Shown here in pieces: positions 1 to 8,450 of a DNA stretch of 64,000 nucleotides. The notes under the pieces are model-generated. The model made no database searches, was not told the origin of the DNA, and saw nothing but the letters and a program-made list of their open reading frames with translations. The number at the start of each line of letters is the position of its first letter. Within the stretch, counting starts at the first letter, position 1. The stretch spans positions 2,852,001 to 2,916,000 of the forward strand of contig NZ_AP022619.1 of the NCBI RefSeq assembly GCF_010731655.1, given 5' to 3'. This DNA comes from Mycobacterium paraseoulense (lineage in GTDB: Bacteria; Actinomycetota; Actinomycetes; Mycobacteriales; Mycobacteriaceae). The translations under genes were made by a program, and so were the position numbers.

Positions 1-429
1 CCCGTCGGCCAGCGCGTGCGCGACCTGCATGACCGCCACACTCCCCGGCCCGGTGACGCCCGGGATGTCCAGCACCGGCGCGAAGACGTGCAGTCGCCAG
101 GGCATCCGGCGAACGTCCAGCTGGTCGGCGGCGAGGGCGACGACGGCCGCCAGGCAACCCGCCCACGTCTGTTCGTCGAGGTCGTGGCGGACCACCCGGT
201 CCGGCGCGACGGTCGCCGACACCCACCGCGGGTAGGTCAGCGGGCTCCCGTCCCGCACCCGCGTCGTCAGCTCCGGGCAGGCGCGCGCCCGCCGGCAGAC
301 CTGGTCGGCGGCGGCGGGGTAATCCGACGGTTCGCCGTCGAAGGCGTACAGCAGGAACTCGTCGTTGGGGATCTTGGCCGACATCCAATAGAACTGCGCA
401 TCGACGGCGGCCATCCGCTGCGCGGCCAT
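1..429 (-). CDS. WS/DGAT-like acyltransferase, N-terminal part (runs off the left edge)
   Basis: Only the first 143 codons lie in the window. The start ATG (429-427) directly follows the TGA of the upstream ephC gene with no gap, so the two are probably translationally coupled. The protein opens MAAQRMAAVDAQFYWM, like the substrate-binding half of wax ester synthase/diacylglycerol acyltransferases, and the visible part ends in VAHALADG. That matches the HHxxxDG active-site motif, but the first His is Ala; the second His, usually the catalytic base, is kept. The position fits H37Rv Rv1125 next to ephC. Fold moderately sure; acyl acceptor unknown. Confidence 0.7.
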   Translation of the reverse strand, partial: MAAQRMAAVDAQFYWMSAKIPNDEFLLYAFDGEPSDYPAAADQVCRRARACPELTTRVRDGSPLTYPRWVSATVAPDRVVRHDLDEQTWAGCLAAVVALAADQLDVRRMPWRLHVFAPVLDIPGVTGPGSVAVMQVAHALADG

Positions 430-1341
430 TCAGCCGGGTGAACCGATGAACCCGAGCACCAGGTCGGCGACCTTGTCGGGCTGTTCGAGCTGCAAGAAGT
501 GTCCCGCGTGTTCGACGACGGCCACCTCGCTGCCCGGCGGCAACACCTTCTCGGCCCAACGGGCGAACGCCGCTGTCATGCAGCCGTCGTCGCGGCCGTG
601 CAGGTAGAGGCACGGCCACACGGGTTCCTCGGTCCACAGCTCGTTGAGTTCGGCGTACTGCGCCGGCGACGGGGTGTTTCGGATGGTGGCGCGGTAGGGG
701 CCCAGCGCCGCATGCCAGCTCTCGGGCGTCCCGATCGCCGCGTCGACATGGCGCAGGTCCTCGTCGGCGTGATAGCCCGGCGACCACCGCCGCCACAGCA
801 GCGGCAGCACCCAGGAGGCGGAACGCTCAGGCAGCCACGGCAATTGGAAGTACATGATGTACCAGCTGCGCAGCAGCTGGCGCGCCAGGTGCGCGCCCAG
901 CCGCGCGCGCTCGGCGGCGCCGGCCTTGCGACGGAAGGCCGCCGACGGGGGGACCGACATGATGACGGCCTTGGCGAAGGGGCTGTCGGGCATGGCGGCC
1001 AGACCGGTGGTGGCGATCGCACCCCAGTCGTGGCCGATCACCACGTCGTGGGGGGTTCCGCCCGCTGCCGCGCGCACCCGCAGGGCGTCGTCCATCATCG
1101 CACCGACGTGATAACTGCCGTCGGTGGGAATCGACGACGGCGCGTACCCGCGCATGAACGGCGCCACCACCCGCCAGCCCGCCTCGACGAGCCGGGGAGC
1201 GATCTTGCGAAATCCGTAGGGAGTGTCGGGAAACCCGTGCAGGCACAGCGCGACGGGGGCGTCGCGCGGCCCCCAAGTGAGTGCCTTGAGGTCCCCAGCG
1301 GGGCTGGGCACGTCGATCCAGCCTGGTTCACCCATGTTCAC
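430..1341 (-). CDS. ephC: Epoxide hydrolase EphC, alpha/beta-hydrolase fold
   Basis: A 303-residue soluble alpha/beta hydrolase. The oxyanion motif HGFP is at 35-38, the nucleophile is Asp105 in GHDWGA, and the C-terminal His281 lies in HAGHF. An Asp nucleophile in HDWG together with HGxP is characteristic of epoxide hydrolases, which open epoxides to diols through an alkyl-enzyme ester; lipases and esterases have Ser there. The ATG has a GGGAG Shine-Dalgarno about 6 bases upstream. It heads a two-gene operon with the WS/DGAT-like gene, whose ATG abuts this stop. It corresponds in position and length to H37Rv Rv1124. Natural substrate unknown. Confidence 0.88.
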   Translation of the reverse strand: MNMGEPGWIDVPSPAGDLKALTWGPRDAPVALCLHGFPDTPYGFRKIAPRLVEAGWRVVAPFMRGYAPSSIPTDGSYHVGAMMDDALRVRAAAGGTPHDVVIGHDWGAIATTGLAAMPDSPFAKAVIMSVPPSAAFRRKAGAAERARLGAHLARQLLRSWYIMYFQLPWLPERSASWVLPLLWRRWSPGYHADEDLRHVDAAIGTPESWHAALGPYRATIRNTPSPAQYAELNELWTEEPVWPCLYLHGRDDGCMTAAFARWAEKVLPPGSEVAVVEHAGHFLQLEQPDKVADLVLGFIGSPG

Positions 1342-1406
1342 TCCCTGCTCGGCGCGTCCGCACGGACCAACCTAACGCGCGCGGCCAAAAGACGCACCGA
1401 CCGCAT

Positions 1407-1418
1407 ACCGCTAGCGGT
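1407..1418. promoter_or_regulatory. 12-bp perfect palindrome upstream of ephC
   Basis: ACCGCTAGCGGT is a perfect inverted repeat centred about 70 bases upstream of the ephC start, in the short gap between ephC and the VOC gene. Outer GACCG and CGGTC arms extend the symmetry imperfectly. The form suits a TetR-type dimer site, but no adjacent regulator gene is present, so the role is open. Confidence 0.35.
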
Positions 1419-1446
1419 CAAATTGCAGCTGCGACAGGGAATTTCG

Positions 1447-1920
1447 CTATGCCTGCGCGGCGGCTCTGTCCAGCTCGGCGATGATGATCTTGCGCATGCC
1501 ATACATCGCCCGGGTGGCCGCCGCGGCGCGCACCCGATCGGGGCCGCCGATGAGCTCGTAGAGCCGGTCCGGGATGATCTGCCAGCTCAGGCCGAAGCGG
1601 TCTTTGCACCAGCCGCATTGCGACTCCTCGCCGCCGTCGGTCAACCGCTCCCAGTAGTAGTCGACCTCGTCCTGGTCCGTGCAGTGGATCGTGAAGGAGA
1701 CGGCTTCGTCGAACTGGAAGTGCGGGCCGCCGTTGATGCCGATGAACCGGGTGCCGTCCAGCACAAAGCTGCCGGACAGGACGGTGCCCGGCTCGCCGGG
1801 CCCGGCCTCCGTAGTTCGGTTGAAGCCCTCGATGTGCGAGTTCGGGAATACCGAGGTGTAAAACCTCGCGGCCTCCTCCAAATCGTGGTCGAACCACAAC
1901 GACGGGGTGATCGATGGCAT
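1447..1920 (-). CDS. VOC superfamily (PhnB/3-demethylubiquinone methyltransferase-like) protein
   Basis: A 157-residue single-chain VOC protein of the PhnB-like type. It opens MPSITPSLWFDHDLEEAARFY and contains FQFDEAVSFTIHCTDQDEVDYYWERL and CGWCKDRFGLSWQIIP, typical of this branch. The in-frame ORF could extend to 1989, but ATG 1920 is preceded by GAGGAGG nine bases upstream and the family starts at this MPSI segment, so that start is chosen. Members of this branch usually have no assigned reaction. It is divergent from the bpoB-like gene across about 120 bp. Confidence 0.8.
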   Translation of the reverse strand: MPSITPSLWFDHDLEEAARFYTSVFPNSHIEGFNRTTEAGPGEPGTVLSGSFVLDGTRFIGINGGPHFQFDEAVSFTIHCTDQDEVDYYWERLTDGGEESQCGWCKDRFGLSWQIIPDRLYELIGGPDRVRAAAATRAMYGMRKIIIAELDRAAAQA

Positions 1921-2043
1921 GGGTCGCGGCCTCCTCATTGGCTCGGTGGTGTCGTCCCCAGATAGACCGCCGCGGCGGCGGAAATTCATCGCGTCATCGA
2001 CCCGCGCAACGGTGCTTAAGCCCCCTATGTAACGTCAGGTCGC

Positions 2044-2907
2044 ATGAGCGCGGTCAGCAGCGTCCCCCAGACGGTCGAATTTTCCGGCGTCGGCGGGATC
2101 ACCTTGGTCGCCGACGAATGGAATCACGGGACCGGCGGCGCGGGCCGGCCGAGTGTCCTGATGCTGCACGGTGGCGGCCAGAACCGGCATTCTTGGAAAA
2201 GCACCGGTCAAATCCTCGCCGACGAGGGCCTGCACGTCGTGGCGCTCGACAGCCGCGGGCACGGGGACAGCGATCGCGCACCCAACGCCGACTACGACGT
2301 CGAGACCCTGACGGCCGACGTCCTGCAGGTGATCGAGGCGATCGGCCGGCCGGTGATGATCATCGGGGCGAGCATGGGCGGACTCACCGGCATCCTCGCC
2401 GCGCACCGGGCGGGGCCGGCGAAGGTGACCCGATTGGTCCTCGTCGATGTGGTGCCCCGATTCGAGAAGGGCGGCAGCGCCCGCATCCGCGATTTCATGA
2501 TCAGCGGCCTCGACGGCTTCGACTCGCTGGAGCAGGCCGCCGACGCCGTGGCGGCCTATCTCCCGTACCGGGACAAGCCGCGCAGCCCCGAGGGGCTCAA
2601 GAAGAACCTGCGCCTGCGGGACGGGCGCTGGTACTGGCACTGGGACCCGGCGTTCATGACCAAGCCCGGCGACGACCCGGAGTTGCGCACGGAGAACTTC
2701 GAGCAGGCCGCCAAACACCTGTCGATCCCCGTCCTGCTGATCCGTGGCAAGCTGTCGGACGTCGTCAGCCCGGAAGGTGTTCGGCACTTCCTGGCCACCG
2801 TGCCCCGCGCGGAGTTCGTCGAGCTCTCCAACGCCGGGCACACCGCGGCCGGCGACGATAACGACGCTTTCAGCGACGCCGTGGTGAAGTTCGTCAAGCG
2901 CCACTGA
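2044..2907 (+). CDS. bpoB: Alpha/beta hydrolase, BpoB-type (non-haem peroxidase-like)
   Basis: A 287-residue cytosolic alpha/beta hydrolase. HGGGQNRHSW forms the oxyanion region (42-51), Ser110 in GASMGG is the nucleophile, and His266 in NAGHTAAGD completes the triad with an acid in the LLIRGKLSD segment. Proteins of this group were called bromoperoxidases from a side activity; the true substrate is likely an ester or C-C bond. The position next to gnd2-zwf1 matches H37Rv Rv1123c. It is convergent with gnd2. Confidence 0.75.
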   Translation: MSAVSSVPQTVEFSGVGGITLVADEWNHGTGGAGRPSVLMLHGGGQNRHSWKSTGQILADEGLHVVALDSRGHGDSDRAPNADYDVETLTADVLQVIEAIGRPVMIIGASMGGLTGILAAHRAGPAKVTRLVLVDVVPRFEKGGSARIRDFMISGLDGFDSLEQAADAVAAYLPYRDKPRSPEGLKKNLRLRDGRWYWHWDPAFMTKPGDDPELRTENFEQAAKHLSIPVLLIRGKLSDVVSPEGVRHFLATVPRAEFVELSNAGHTAAGDDNDAFSDAVVKFVKRH

Positions 2908-2946
2908 GCCCGTTGGTGGCGACCCGCATCGCCCGGCGACGCGGCG

Positions 2947-3969
2947 CTAGTTGGCCGGCTTCTCGGCGTGGCCGCCGAACTGCTTGCGCATCGCCGACAG
3001 CGCCTTATTGGCGAAGTCGTCAAGGGAACGCGAGGCGAAGCGGGACTGCAGCGCAGTCGTCAGCACCGGCGACGGGACACCCTCGTCGATCGCCGCAATG
3101 GCCGTCCAGCGGCCCTCCCCGGAGTCCGAGACTCGTCCGGAGAATTCCTTGAGGTCCGGCGAATCGTGCAGCGCGATCGCGGTCAGGTCCAGCAGCCACG
3201 AGCCGATGACGCTGCCGCGCCGCCACACCTCGGCGACCTCGGGGATGTCGAAGTCGTATTGGTAGAACTCCGGGTTCGACAGCGGCGCGGTTTCGGCGTC
3301 ACCCTCCTGCACCTGCTTGCCGATGTCGGCATTACGCAGGATGTTGAGTCCCTCGGCGAGCGAGGCCATCATGCCGTACTCGATGCCGTTGTGCACCATC
3401 TTGACGAAGTGCCCGGCGCCGGACGGACCGCAGTGCAGATAGCCTTGCTCCGACCGGGCGACCTCGCCGTCACGGCCCGGCGTACGCGGCGCCGCTTCCA
3501 CTCCGGGAGCGACAGAGGCGAAGATGGGTTCGGCGCGCAGAAACGCCTCGTCGTCGCCGCCGATCATCAGGCAGTAGCCGCGCTCCCGGCCCCACACACC
3601 CCCGCTGGTGCCGCAGTCGAGCAGGTGAATCCCCTTGTCGGACAAAGTCTTCGCATGCGTTATGTCGTCGCGGTAGTACGAGTTGCCGCCGTCGATGACG
3701 ATGTCGCCGGGCTCCAGCGTCTGCGCCAGCTCCTCGATGACCCCCGTCGTGATGGTCCCGGCCGGCACCATCACCCAGACGACCCGCGGAGCGCTCAGGT
3801 TCTCGGCGAGCTCCTTCAGCGACGACACGCCGGTGGTCCTGTCCTCCCCCGCCATCGCCTTGACCGCGTCGGGGTTGTGGTCGTAGACCACGCATTCGTG
3901 TCCGTCCTTGACGACGCGGCGGACGATGTTCGCGCCCATCCGGCCGAGGCCGATCATGCCGAGCTGCAT
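2947..3969 (-). CDS. gnd2: 6-phosphogluconate dehydrogenase, decarboxylating (short form)
   Basis: Oxidises 6-phosphogluconate to ribulose 5-phosphate and CO2 in the oxidative pentose-phosphate pathway. The 340-residue length is that of the short Gnd class. The Rossmann motif GLGRMG is at 7-12, followed by VIDGGNSYYRDD and the active-site segment HFVKMVHNGIEYG, which carries the conserved Lys, His-Asn and Glu. The ATG at 3969 is chosen because AAGGAG lies about 10 bases upstream; upstream in-frame codons lie inside zwf1. It is 14 bases downstream of zwf1, so both are probably one mRNA giving consecutive NAD(P)H-producing steps. Confidence 0.93.
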   Translation of the reverse strand: MQLGMIGLGRMGANIVRRVVKDGHECVVYDHNPDAVKAMAGEDRTTGVSSLKELAENLSAPRVVWVMVPAGTITTGVIEELAQTLEPGDIVIDGGNSYYRDDITHAKTLSDKGIHLLDCGTSGGVWGRERGYCLMIGGDDEAFLRAEPIFASVAPGVEAAPRTPGRDGEVARSEQGYLHCGPSGAGHFVKMVHNGIEYGMMASLAEGLNILRNADIGKQVQEGDAETAPLSNPEFYQYDFDIPEVAEVWRRGSVIGSWLLDLTAIALHDSPDLKEFSGRVSDSGEGRWTAIAAIDEGVPSPVLTTALQSRFASRSLDDFANKALSAMRKQFGGHAEKPAN

Positions 3970-3983
3970 CTCTTCCCGTCTCC

Positions 3984-5429
3984 TTACTGTGACGTCGTGG
4001 GCTTGGGCAGCCACGGCTCTTGCCAGCTGCGATGACCATGCAGCAGCGACTGCGCGGCCTCGGGGCCCCACGAGCCCCGGTCGTAGTGATGGATCCGGCT
4101 CGGCTTGTCCAGCACGGGCTGCACGATCCGCCACGTCTCTTCGATCGCGTCTTCCCGGGCGAACAATTGGCGGTCCCCGGTCAGCGCGGCGTACAGGAGC
4201 CGTTCATAGGGCCGGACGGCTTCGCCGAGATCCTCGGCGAACGAGGAGTCCAGGTGGACGTCGTGCCATCCGTCGCCGACTTGGGCGGACAACTGCAGCC
4301 GCATTCCCGGGTCGGGATCGATGCGCAGCACGATCTGGTTGGGCTCCGGCGGCCGGCGGTTGGGCAGGAACGAGAATCCCGGAACGTGGTGGAGGAACAT
4401 CCGCACCTCGGTGACCTTCTCCGGCAGCGCCTTTCCGGCGCGCAGGAAAATCGGCACCCCCGCCCAGCGCCAGTTGTCGATCTCGGTCCGCAGCGCGATG
4501 TAGGTCTCGGTTTGCGAATCCTTCGCCACCCCGTCGACGTCGGTGTAGCCGCGATACTGGCCGCGCACGCACCGCTCGGGATCCAGCGCCGGCATCGCCC
4601 GGAACACCTCGGCCTTCTTGTCATTCAGGTCGTCGGCGCTGGGACCGACCGGGGGCTCCATCGCGACCAGCGCGAGCACCTGCAGCAGATGGTTTTGTAC
4701 GACGTCGCGCAGCGTGCCCACAGCGTCGTAGAACTTGCCGCGGTCCTCGATGCCGAAATCCTCGGCCATCGTGATGTGGATTTCGGAGATGCTGTCGCGA
4801 TCCCACAACTTGGCCAGGGCGTTGTTCGCGAAGCGCAGGTACTGCAGTTCCTCGACGGGCTGCTTGCCCAGGAAGTGGTCCACGCGCAGGATCTGGTCCT
4901 CGTCGAGCACCGCGCGCAGCCGGGCGTTCAGGTCGCGCGCCGAGGCCAGGTCGTGGCCGAACGGCTTTTCCACCGCGACGCGGGCGCGCTCCAGCAGGTC
5001 GGCCTTCGCGAGGTTTTCGACGATCGGCGCGAACAGGGACGGCGGCATCTCCAGGTAGTACAGCGGCCGGCGGTTCCGGCCGATCTCCTTGGCGAGGCGG
5101 CCGTACAGCTCTTCGTCGGTGACGTCGCCGTGCAGATAGGAGAGCCGGCCCGCGAGCCGGTCGAACACCGCGTCGTCGAACTTCTCACCGGACGCCTTGA
5201 TCGCCTCGCGAGCCCGGTCGACCAGCTTCTCGAGCGGCATGTCGTCACTGGCCACGCCGATGATCGGGATGTCGAGCAACTTGCGGTTCTCGAGACGGTA
5301 CAGGGCGCGGTAGGTCATCTTTCGCGCCAGATCGCCGGTGATGCCGAAGATCACCAGCTTGTTCGAAGCGTTGTCGCCGCCGTCAGCCAAGCCCGCACCT
5401 CCGAAAGTCGTCGGCTCTTCCAGACTCAC
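3984..5429 (-). CDS. zwf1: Glucose-6-phosphate 1-dehydrogenase
   Basis: First enzyme of the oxidative pentose-phosphate pathway; converts glucose 6-phosphate to 6-phosphogluconolactone and reduces NADP+ (or F420-independent NAD(P)+). The nucleotide-binding motif [10 protein letters not shown] is at 28-37 and the substrate/active-site signature RVDHFLGK, with the catalytic His, lies mid-protein. Length is 481 residues from a GTG start; the first 20 or so residues are poorly conserved, so a slightly later start is possible. A SigA-like promoter sits 22-50 bases upstream. It is cotranscribed with gnd2. Confidence 0.94.
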   Translation of the reverse strand: MSLEEPTTFGGAGLADGGDNASNKLVIFGITGDLARKMTYRALYRLENRKLLDIPIIGVASDDMPLEKLVDRAREAIKASGEKFDDAVFDRLAGRLSYLHGDVTDEELYGRLAKEIGRNRRPLYYLEMPPSLFAPIVENLAKADLLERARVAVEKPFGHDLASARDLNARLRAVLDEDQILRVDHFLGKQPVEELQYLRFANNALAKLWDRDSISEIHITMAEDFGIEDRGKFYDAVGTLRDVVQNHLLQVLALVAMEPPVGPSADDLNDKKAEVFRAMPALDPERCVRGQYRGYTDVDGVAKDSQTETYIALRTEIDNWRWAGVPIFLRAGKALPEKVTEVRMFLHHVPGFSFLPNRRPPEPNQIVLRIDPDPGMRLQLSAQVGDGWHDVHLDSSFAEDLGEAVRPYERLLYAALTGDRQLFAREDAIEETWRIVQPVLDKPSRIHHYDRGSWGPEAAQSLLHGHRSWQEPWLPKPTTSQ

Positions 5430-5450
5430 TACCCGCGGCGGTCCGACCTA

Positions 5451-5479
5451 ACACTAGACACCGCACCCAGGCCCGACAA
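5451..5479 (-). promoter_or_regulatory. zwf1-gnd2 promoter, SigA-like
   Basis: On the minus strand a -35 TTGTCG (5479-5474), a 17-base spacer and a -10 TAGTGT (5456-5451) give a well-formed housekeeping promoter. It predicts a transcript start near 5444 and a leader of about 15 bases before the zwf1 GTG. Confidence 0.6.
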
Positions 5480-5513
5480 CCGCAAGCCGTCGCGTCCTTG
5501 GCAGGATGCTTGC

Positions 5514-6338
5514 GTGGGTGATGCGCTGCATATCACGCTCTACGTCCTGGCCGGCGTTGCCGCGATCGAGGCCGTCGCGCTCGGCGTGCTCGCGTGGTTG
5601 CTGGTGCGCAGCCGCCGGGAGATCGAGGAGTTGCGGCACCGGGCCGACACCCGCAGCTGGCTGCTGTCGGGTGGGCGCGAGGCCCTCAAGACCGTGTGGA
5701 ATACCGCCAACGTAGTCCGCAAAGAAGGTTTCGGCGCGGCCGTACGTGGTTCTATCGAGGATCTCGCCGACTGGGCGGAGGTGGAACGGCCCGACCTGGC
5801 CAGGGTCACCCCCGACGGCCGGGTGGTGATCCTGTTCTCCGACATCGAGGAATCCACCGCGCTGAACGAGCGGATCGGTGATCGCGCCTGGGTCAAGCTG
5901 ATTGGCGCACACGACAAGCTGGTGTCCGACCTGGTACGGCGGCGGTCTGGTCACGTGGTGAAGAGCCAGGGCGACGGCTTCATGATCGCCTTCTCGCGCG
6001 CCGATCAGGCGGTGCGGTGCGGGATCGACCTGCAGCGCGCGTTGCGCAAGGACGCGAAACGCAAGCGCCACGAGGAGATTCGCGTTCGGATCGGCATCCA
6101 CATGGGCCGATCGGTCCGACGTGGCGATGATCTGTTCGGCCGCAACGTCGCGATGGCGGCGCGGGTGGCCGCCCAGGCCGCCGGCGGCGAGATCTTGGTG
6201 AGTCAACCTGTGCGGGACGCCCTTTCCGACTGCGACGACATCCACTTCGACAAGGGCCGCCAGGTCGAGCTGAAAGGCTTCTCGGGAACCTATTCGTTGT
6301 TCGCCGTGGCGGCCCCCGCCGATCCCGACCTGGACTGA
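5514..6338 (+). CDS. Class III adenylate/guanylate cyclase, single membrane anchor
   Basis: A 274-residue protein with one N-terminal membrane helix (about 6-31), a short linker and a cyclase homology domain (about 100-270). Metal-binding Asp110 (FSDIEEST) and Asp154 (GDGFM) are present, as are the adenine-specifying Lys150, the acidic Asp206, and Arg217. The residue that aligns with the transition-state Asn is Ala213, with an Asn two positions earlier ([11 protein letters not shown]). The GTG at 5514 is chosen because the helix follows at once and the ORF upstream is antisense to zwf1. It matches H37Rv Rv1120c in position but is longer than the 164 residues remembered for that gene. It is convergent with the next small gene, overlapping it by 49 bases. 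Confidence 0.85.
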   Translation: MGDALHITLYVLAGVAAIEAVALGVLAWLLVRSRREIEELRHRADTRSWLLSGGREALKTVWNTANVVRKEGFGAAVRGSIEDLADWAEVERPDLARVTPDGRVVILFSDIEESTALNERIGDRAWVKLIGAHDKLVSDLVRRRSGHVVKSQGDGFMIAFSRADQAVRCGIDLQRALRKDAKRKRHEEIRVRIGIHMGRSVRRGDDLFGRNVAMAARVAAQAAGGEILVSQPVRDALSDCDDIHFDKGRQVELKGFSGTYSLFAVAAPADPDLD

Positions 6339-6499
6339 AAGCCCTCCCCGTCGTACTCGGCCAGCCGTTGATGCAGGCGCGACCGGACCTCGTCCGCCGT
6401 GTAGGCGCGTCGCTTGCGTTGATCGCGAGCCACCAGCGCGCCTCCGGCGACGACGCCGGCGACGCCGGCCAGCCCAACCCACTTCCACACTCTGCGCAT
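6290..6499 (-). CDS. Small membrane-anchored protein of 69 residues
   Basis: One N-terminal hydrophobic helix ([18 protein letters not shown], about residues 6-24) is followed by a basic patch RDQRKRRAY and an amphipathic [15 protein letters not shown] segment. Its 3' end overlaps the 3' end of the cyclase gene by 49 bases, tail to tail. The ATG at 6499 is supported by a -10 hexamer TACCCT exactly six bases upstream, the arrangement of a leaderless mycobacterial transcript. No known domain recognised; probably an inner-membrane protein with a cytoplasmic tail. Confidence 0.62.
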   Translation of the reverse strand: MRRVWKWVGLAGVAGVVAGGALVARDQRKRRAYTADEVRSRLHQRLAEYDGEGFQSRSGSAGAATANNE

Positions 6500-6505
6500 G
6501 GACAC

Positions 6506-6511
6506 AGGGTA
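6506..6511 (-). promoter_or_regulatory. -10 element of a leaderless promoter (small membrane protein)
   Basis: TACCCT on the minus strand, then six bases (GTGTCC), then the ATG at 6499. This TANNNT-N6-start spacing recurs at several genes here and predicts transcription starting at the start codon. Confidence 0.5.
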
Positions 6512-6576
6512 TTCGCGCTGTGATTAACTTGTGTGCTCTTGCAACAGGTGAAACTGGCTCACACAGGCGCGGACGC

Positions 6577-7377
6577 ATGGAGACTCTTCGCGACAAGGTC
6601 GCCGTCATCACTGGGGCGGCCAGCGGCATCGGCCGCGCGATCGCGTGCACGCTCACCGACCGCGGCGCGCACGTCGTCGCCGTCGACGTCGACGACGATG
6701 GTGTCCGCGCCCTGACCGACGAGCTGAGCAGCCGAGGCGGCGCCGCGTTGCCGCAGCATGCCGACGTCTCGAAAACGGTTGCCTTCGAAGGCGTTCGCGA
6801 CGCGGCCCTGCGTCGATTCGGCCGCATCGACATCGTCGTCAACAACGTCGGAGTCCTGACGAACGGCCTGCCCGAAGACATTCCGGTCAGCGAGTGGCAA
6901 CGCATCCTCGACACCAACCTCATGTCGGTGGTGCGCAGCAACGCGGCCTTTTTACCGCTGCTGCTCGGCCAGGGCAGCGGGCACCTGGTCAACACCGCCT
7001 CCTTCGCCGGGCTATTCAGCTACTCCTACGACCGGCTGCCGTACGCGGCGACCAAGGCCGCCATCGTGCAGATCAGCGAGGGTCTCGCAATCTATCTGCG
7101 CCCCAAGAACATCGGTGTCACGCTGCTGTGCCCGGGACCGGTGTTGACCAACATCGCCGCCGCCGTGCCGAGATTCGGTGGCGGGACACGGCTGCGCATC
7201 CCCGGCGAGCAGTTCGAGTTGCTCGACCCCGCGGCGGTCGGCGAGTTGGTCGCCGACGCGATCCTGCGCAACCGGTTCTTCGTGCCCACCCATCCGCACG
7301 TCGTCGACGAGCTGCGCCGTCGCGTCCAAGACTGGGACGCCTACATCGACTACCAGATCTCCCGCGAACCCGAATGA
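6577..7377 (+). CDS. Short-chain dehydrogenase/reductase (SDR)
   Basis: A 266-residue classical SDR. The cofactor motif TGAASGIG is at 12-19, NNVG at 89-92 and the catalytic Ser142, Tyr156 and Lys160 (YAATK) are all present. Asp37 after the second strand (VVAVDVDD) suggests NAD(H) preference. The ATG at 6577 is chosen because the first strand starts within ten residues. It begins a three-gene unit: 12 bases to the CMD-family gene, which overlaps the permuted papain gene. Substrate cannot be told. Confidence 0.85.
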   Translation: METLRDKVAVITGAASGIGRAIACTLTDRGAHVVAVDVDDDGVRALTDELSSRGGAALPQHADVSKTVAFEGVRDAALRRFGRIDIVVNNVGVLTNGLPEDIPVSEWQRILDTNLMSVVRSNAAFLPLLLGQGSGHLVNTASFAGLFSYSYDRLPYAATKAAIVQISEGLAIYLRPKNIGVTLLCPGPVLTNIAAAVPRFGGGTRLRIPGEQFELLDPAAVGELVADAILRNRFFVPTHPHVVDELRRRVQDWDAYIDYQISREPE

Positions 7378-7389
7378 AAGGCAACCCGA

Positions 7390-7761
7390 ATGGCTGACCC
7401 TCGCACCGAAGGCCTGGACGTGCTCAAGGAGATGCTGCCCGGCCTGATCCCGGACGGCGCCACCACGATGCGTGACGGCGGCATCGCCGACGAACTCGGC
7501 GACTTGGGTCTCGAGCACGTGTTCGGCGCCCTGTGGAACCGGCCCGGGCTGGATCGGCGCTCGCGCAGCCTGGTGACGCTCGGCGCGCTCATCGCCCTGC
7601 GGGCCACCGGCGAGTTGAAGTCTCACTTCCCCATCGCGCTGCGCAACGGGCTGAGCATCGAGGAGATCGAAGAGGTGATCTACCACATGACGGGCTACGC
7701 CGGCTATCCCGCCGCCGTCAACGCGCGCAACGTCGCGCGAGAAGTGCTTGCCGGCTCATGA
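7390..7761 (+). CDS. Carboxymuconolactone decarboxylase family protein
   Basis: A 123-residue all-helical CMD-domain protein. The region LGALIALRATGELKSHFPIALRNGLSIEEIEEVIYHMTGYAGYPAAVNA matches the gamma-carboxymuconolactone decarboxylase branch, which has no CxxC, rather than AhpD-type peroxidase-related proteins. It probably forms oligomers and acts on a lactone or similar small molecule made by the preceding SDR; that link is inference from the operon. Its TGA overlaps the ATG of the next gene (ATGA). Confidence 0.83.
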   Translation: MADPRTEGLDVLKEMLPGLIPDGATTMRDGGIADELGDLGLEHVFGALWNRPGLDRRSRSLVTLGALIALRATGELKSHFPIALRNGLSIEEIEEVIYHMTGYAGYPAAVNARNVAREVLAGS

Positions 7762-8450
7762 TGCTGACCCTCGAGGACGCGCTGAACGAGACCCGCACCG
7801 GCGATCTCTGGCTGTTTCGCGGACGCTCGCGGCCCGATCGCGCGATTCAGGCGTTGACCAACGCGCCGGTGAATCACGTCGGCATGACGGTGGCCATCGA
7901 CGACCTGCCGCCGCTGATCTGGCACGCCGAGTTGGGCGACAAGCTCGTCGACATGTGGACCGGCACCAACCACCGGGGCGTACAACTCAACGATCTGCAC
8001 CAGGCCGTCCTGCAGTGGACGCAGCGGTATCAGCAGCGGTGCTGGCTGCGCCAGCTGACACCCAACCCCACCCGCGAACAGGAGAACAAACTGCTGCGGG
8101 TGATCGCGCGGATGGACGGCACCGCGTTTCCCACCACCGCACGGCTGACCGGTCGCTGGTTCCGCGGCCGGCTTCCGACCATCAACGACTGGGTACGGGG
8201 AATCCCGGTGGTGGACAGCAAGGTTCGCGAGCAAACCCGGCGCCGGCGCGAAGAACGCCGAATGAGCCTTTCCACGGCCTATTGCGCGGAGACGGTGGCG
8301 ATCACCTATGAGGAAATGGGATTGCTCAACACCGACAAGGACGCGAACTGGTTCGACCCGGGCAAATTTTGGAGCGGTGACACGCTTCCCCTGGCGCCGG
8401 GCTACCAACTGGGCAGCGAAATCACCGTGACGGTAGGCGAAGTCGGCTAG
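7758..8450 (+). CDS. Permuted papain-like (YiiX/YebB-type NlpC/P60 superfamily) protein
   Basis: A 230-residue protein with the circularly permuted order of the NlpC/P60 superfamily: the putative catalytic His40 (PVNHVGMTV) comes first and Cys176 (STAYCAETVAI) comes late. There is no signal peptide, so it is probably cytoplasmic or membrane-peripheral, and the permuted branch often acts on lipids or acylated substrates rather than peptidoglycan. The ATG at 7758 overlaps the CMD stop by four bases, so translation is coupled. It appears to be the counterpart of H37Rv Rv1118c. Fold fairly sure; activity unknown. Confidence 0.7.
   Translation: MMLTLEDALNETRTGDLWLFRGRSRPDRAIQALTNAPVNHVGMTVAIDDLPPLIWHAELGDKLVDMWTGTNHRGVQLNDLHQAVLQWTQRYQQRCWLRQLTPNPTREQENKLLRVIARMDGTAFPTTARLTGRWFRGRLPTINDWVRGIPVVDSKVREQTRRRREERRMSLSTAYCAETVAITYEEMGLLNTDKDANWFDPGKFWSGDTLPLAPGYQLGSEITVTVGEVG

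Noticed and set aside
4020..5513. Plus-strand frame running from inside zwf1 into the cyclase
   Set aside because: The part before 5514 is antisense to zwf1 and has no family features; the cyclase begins at GTG 5514 with its membrane helix.
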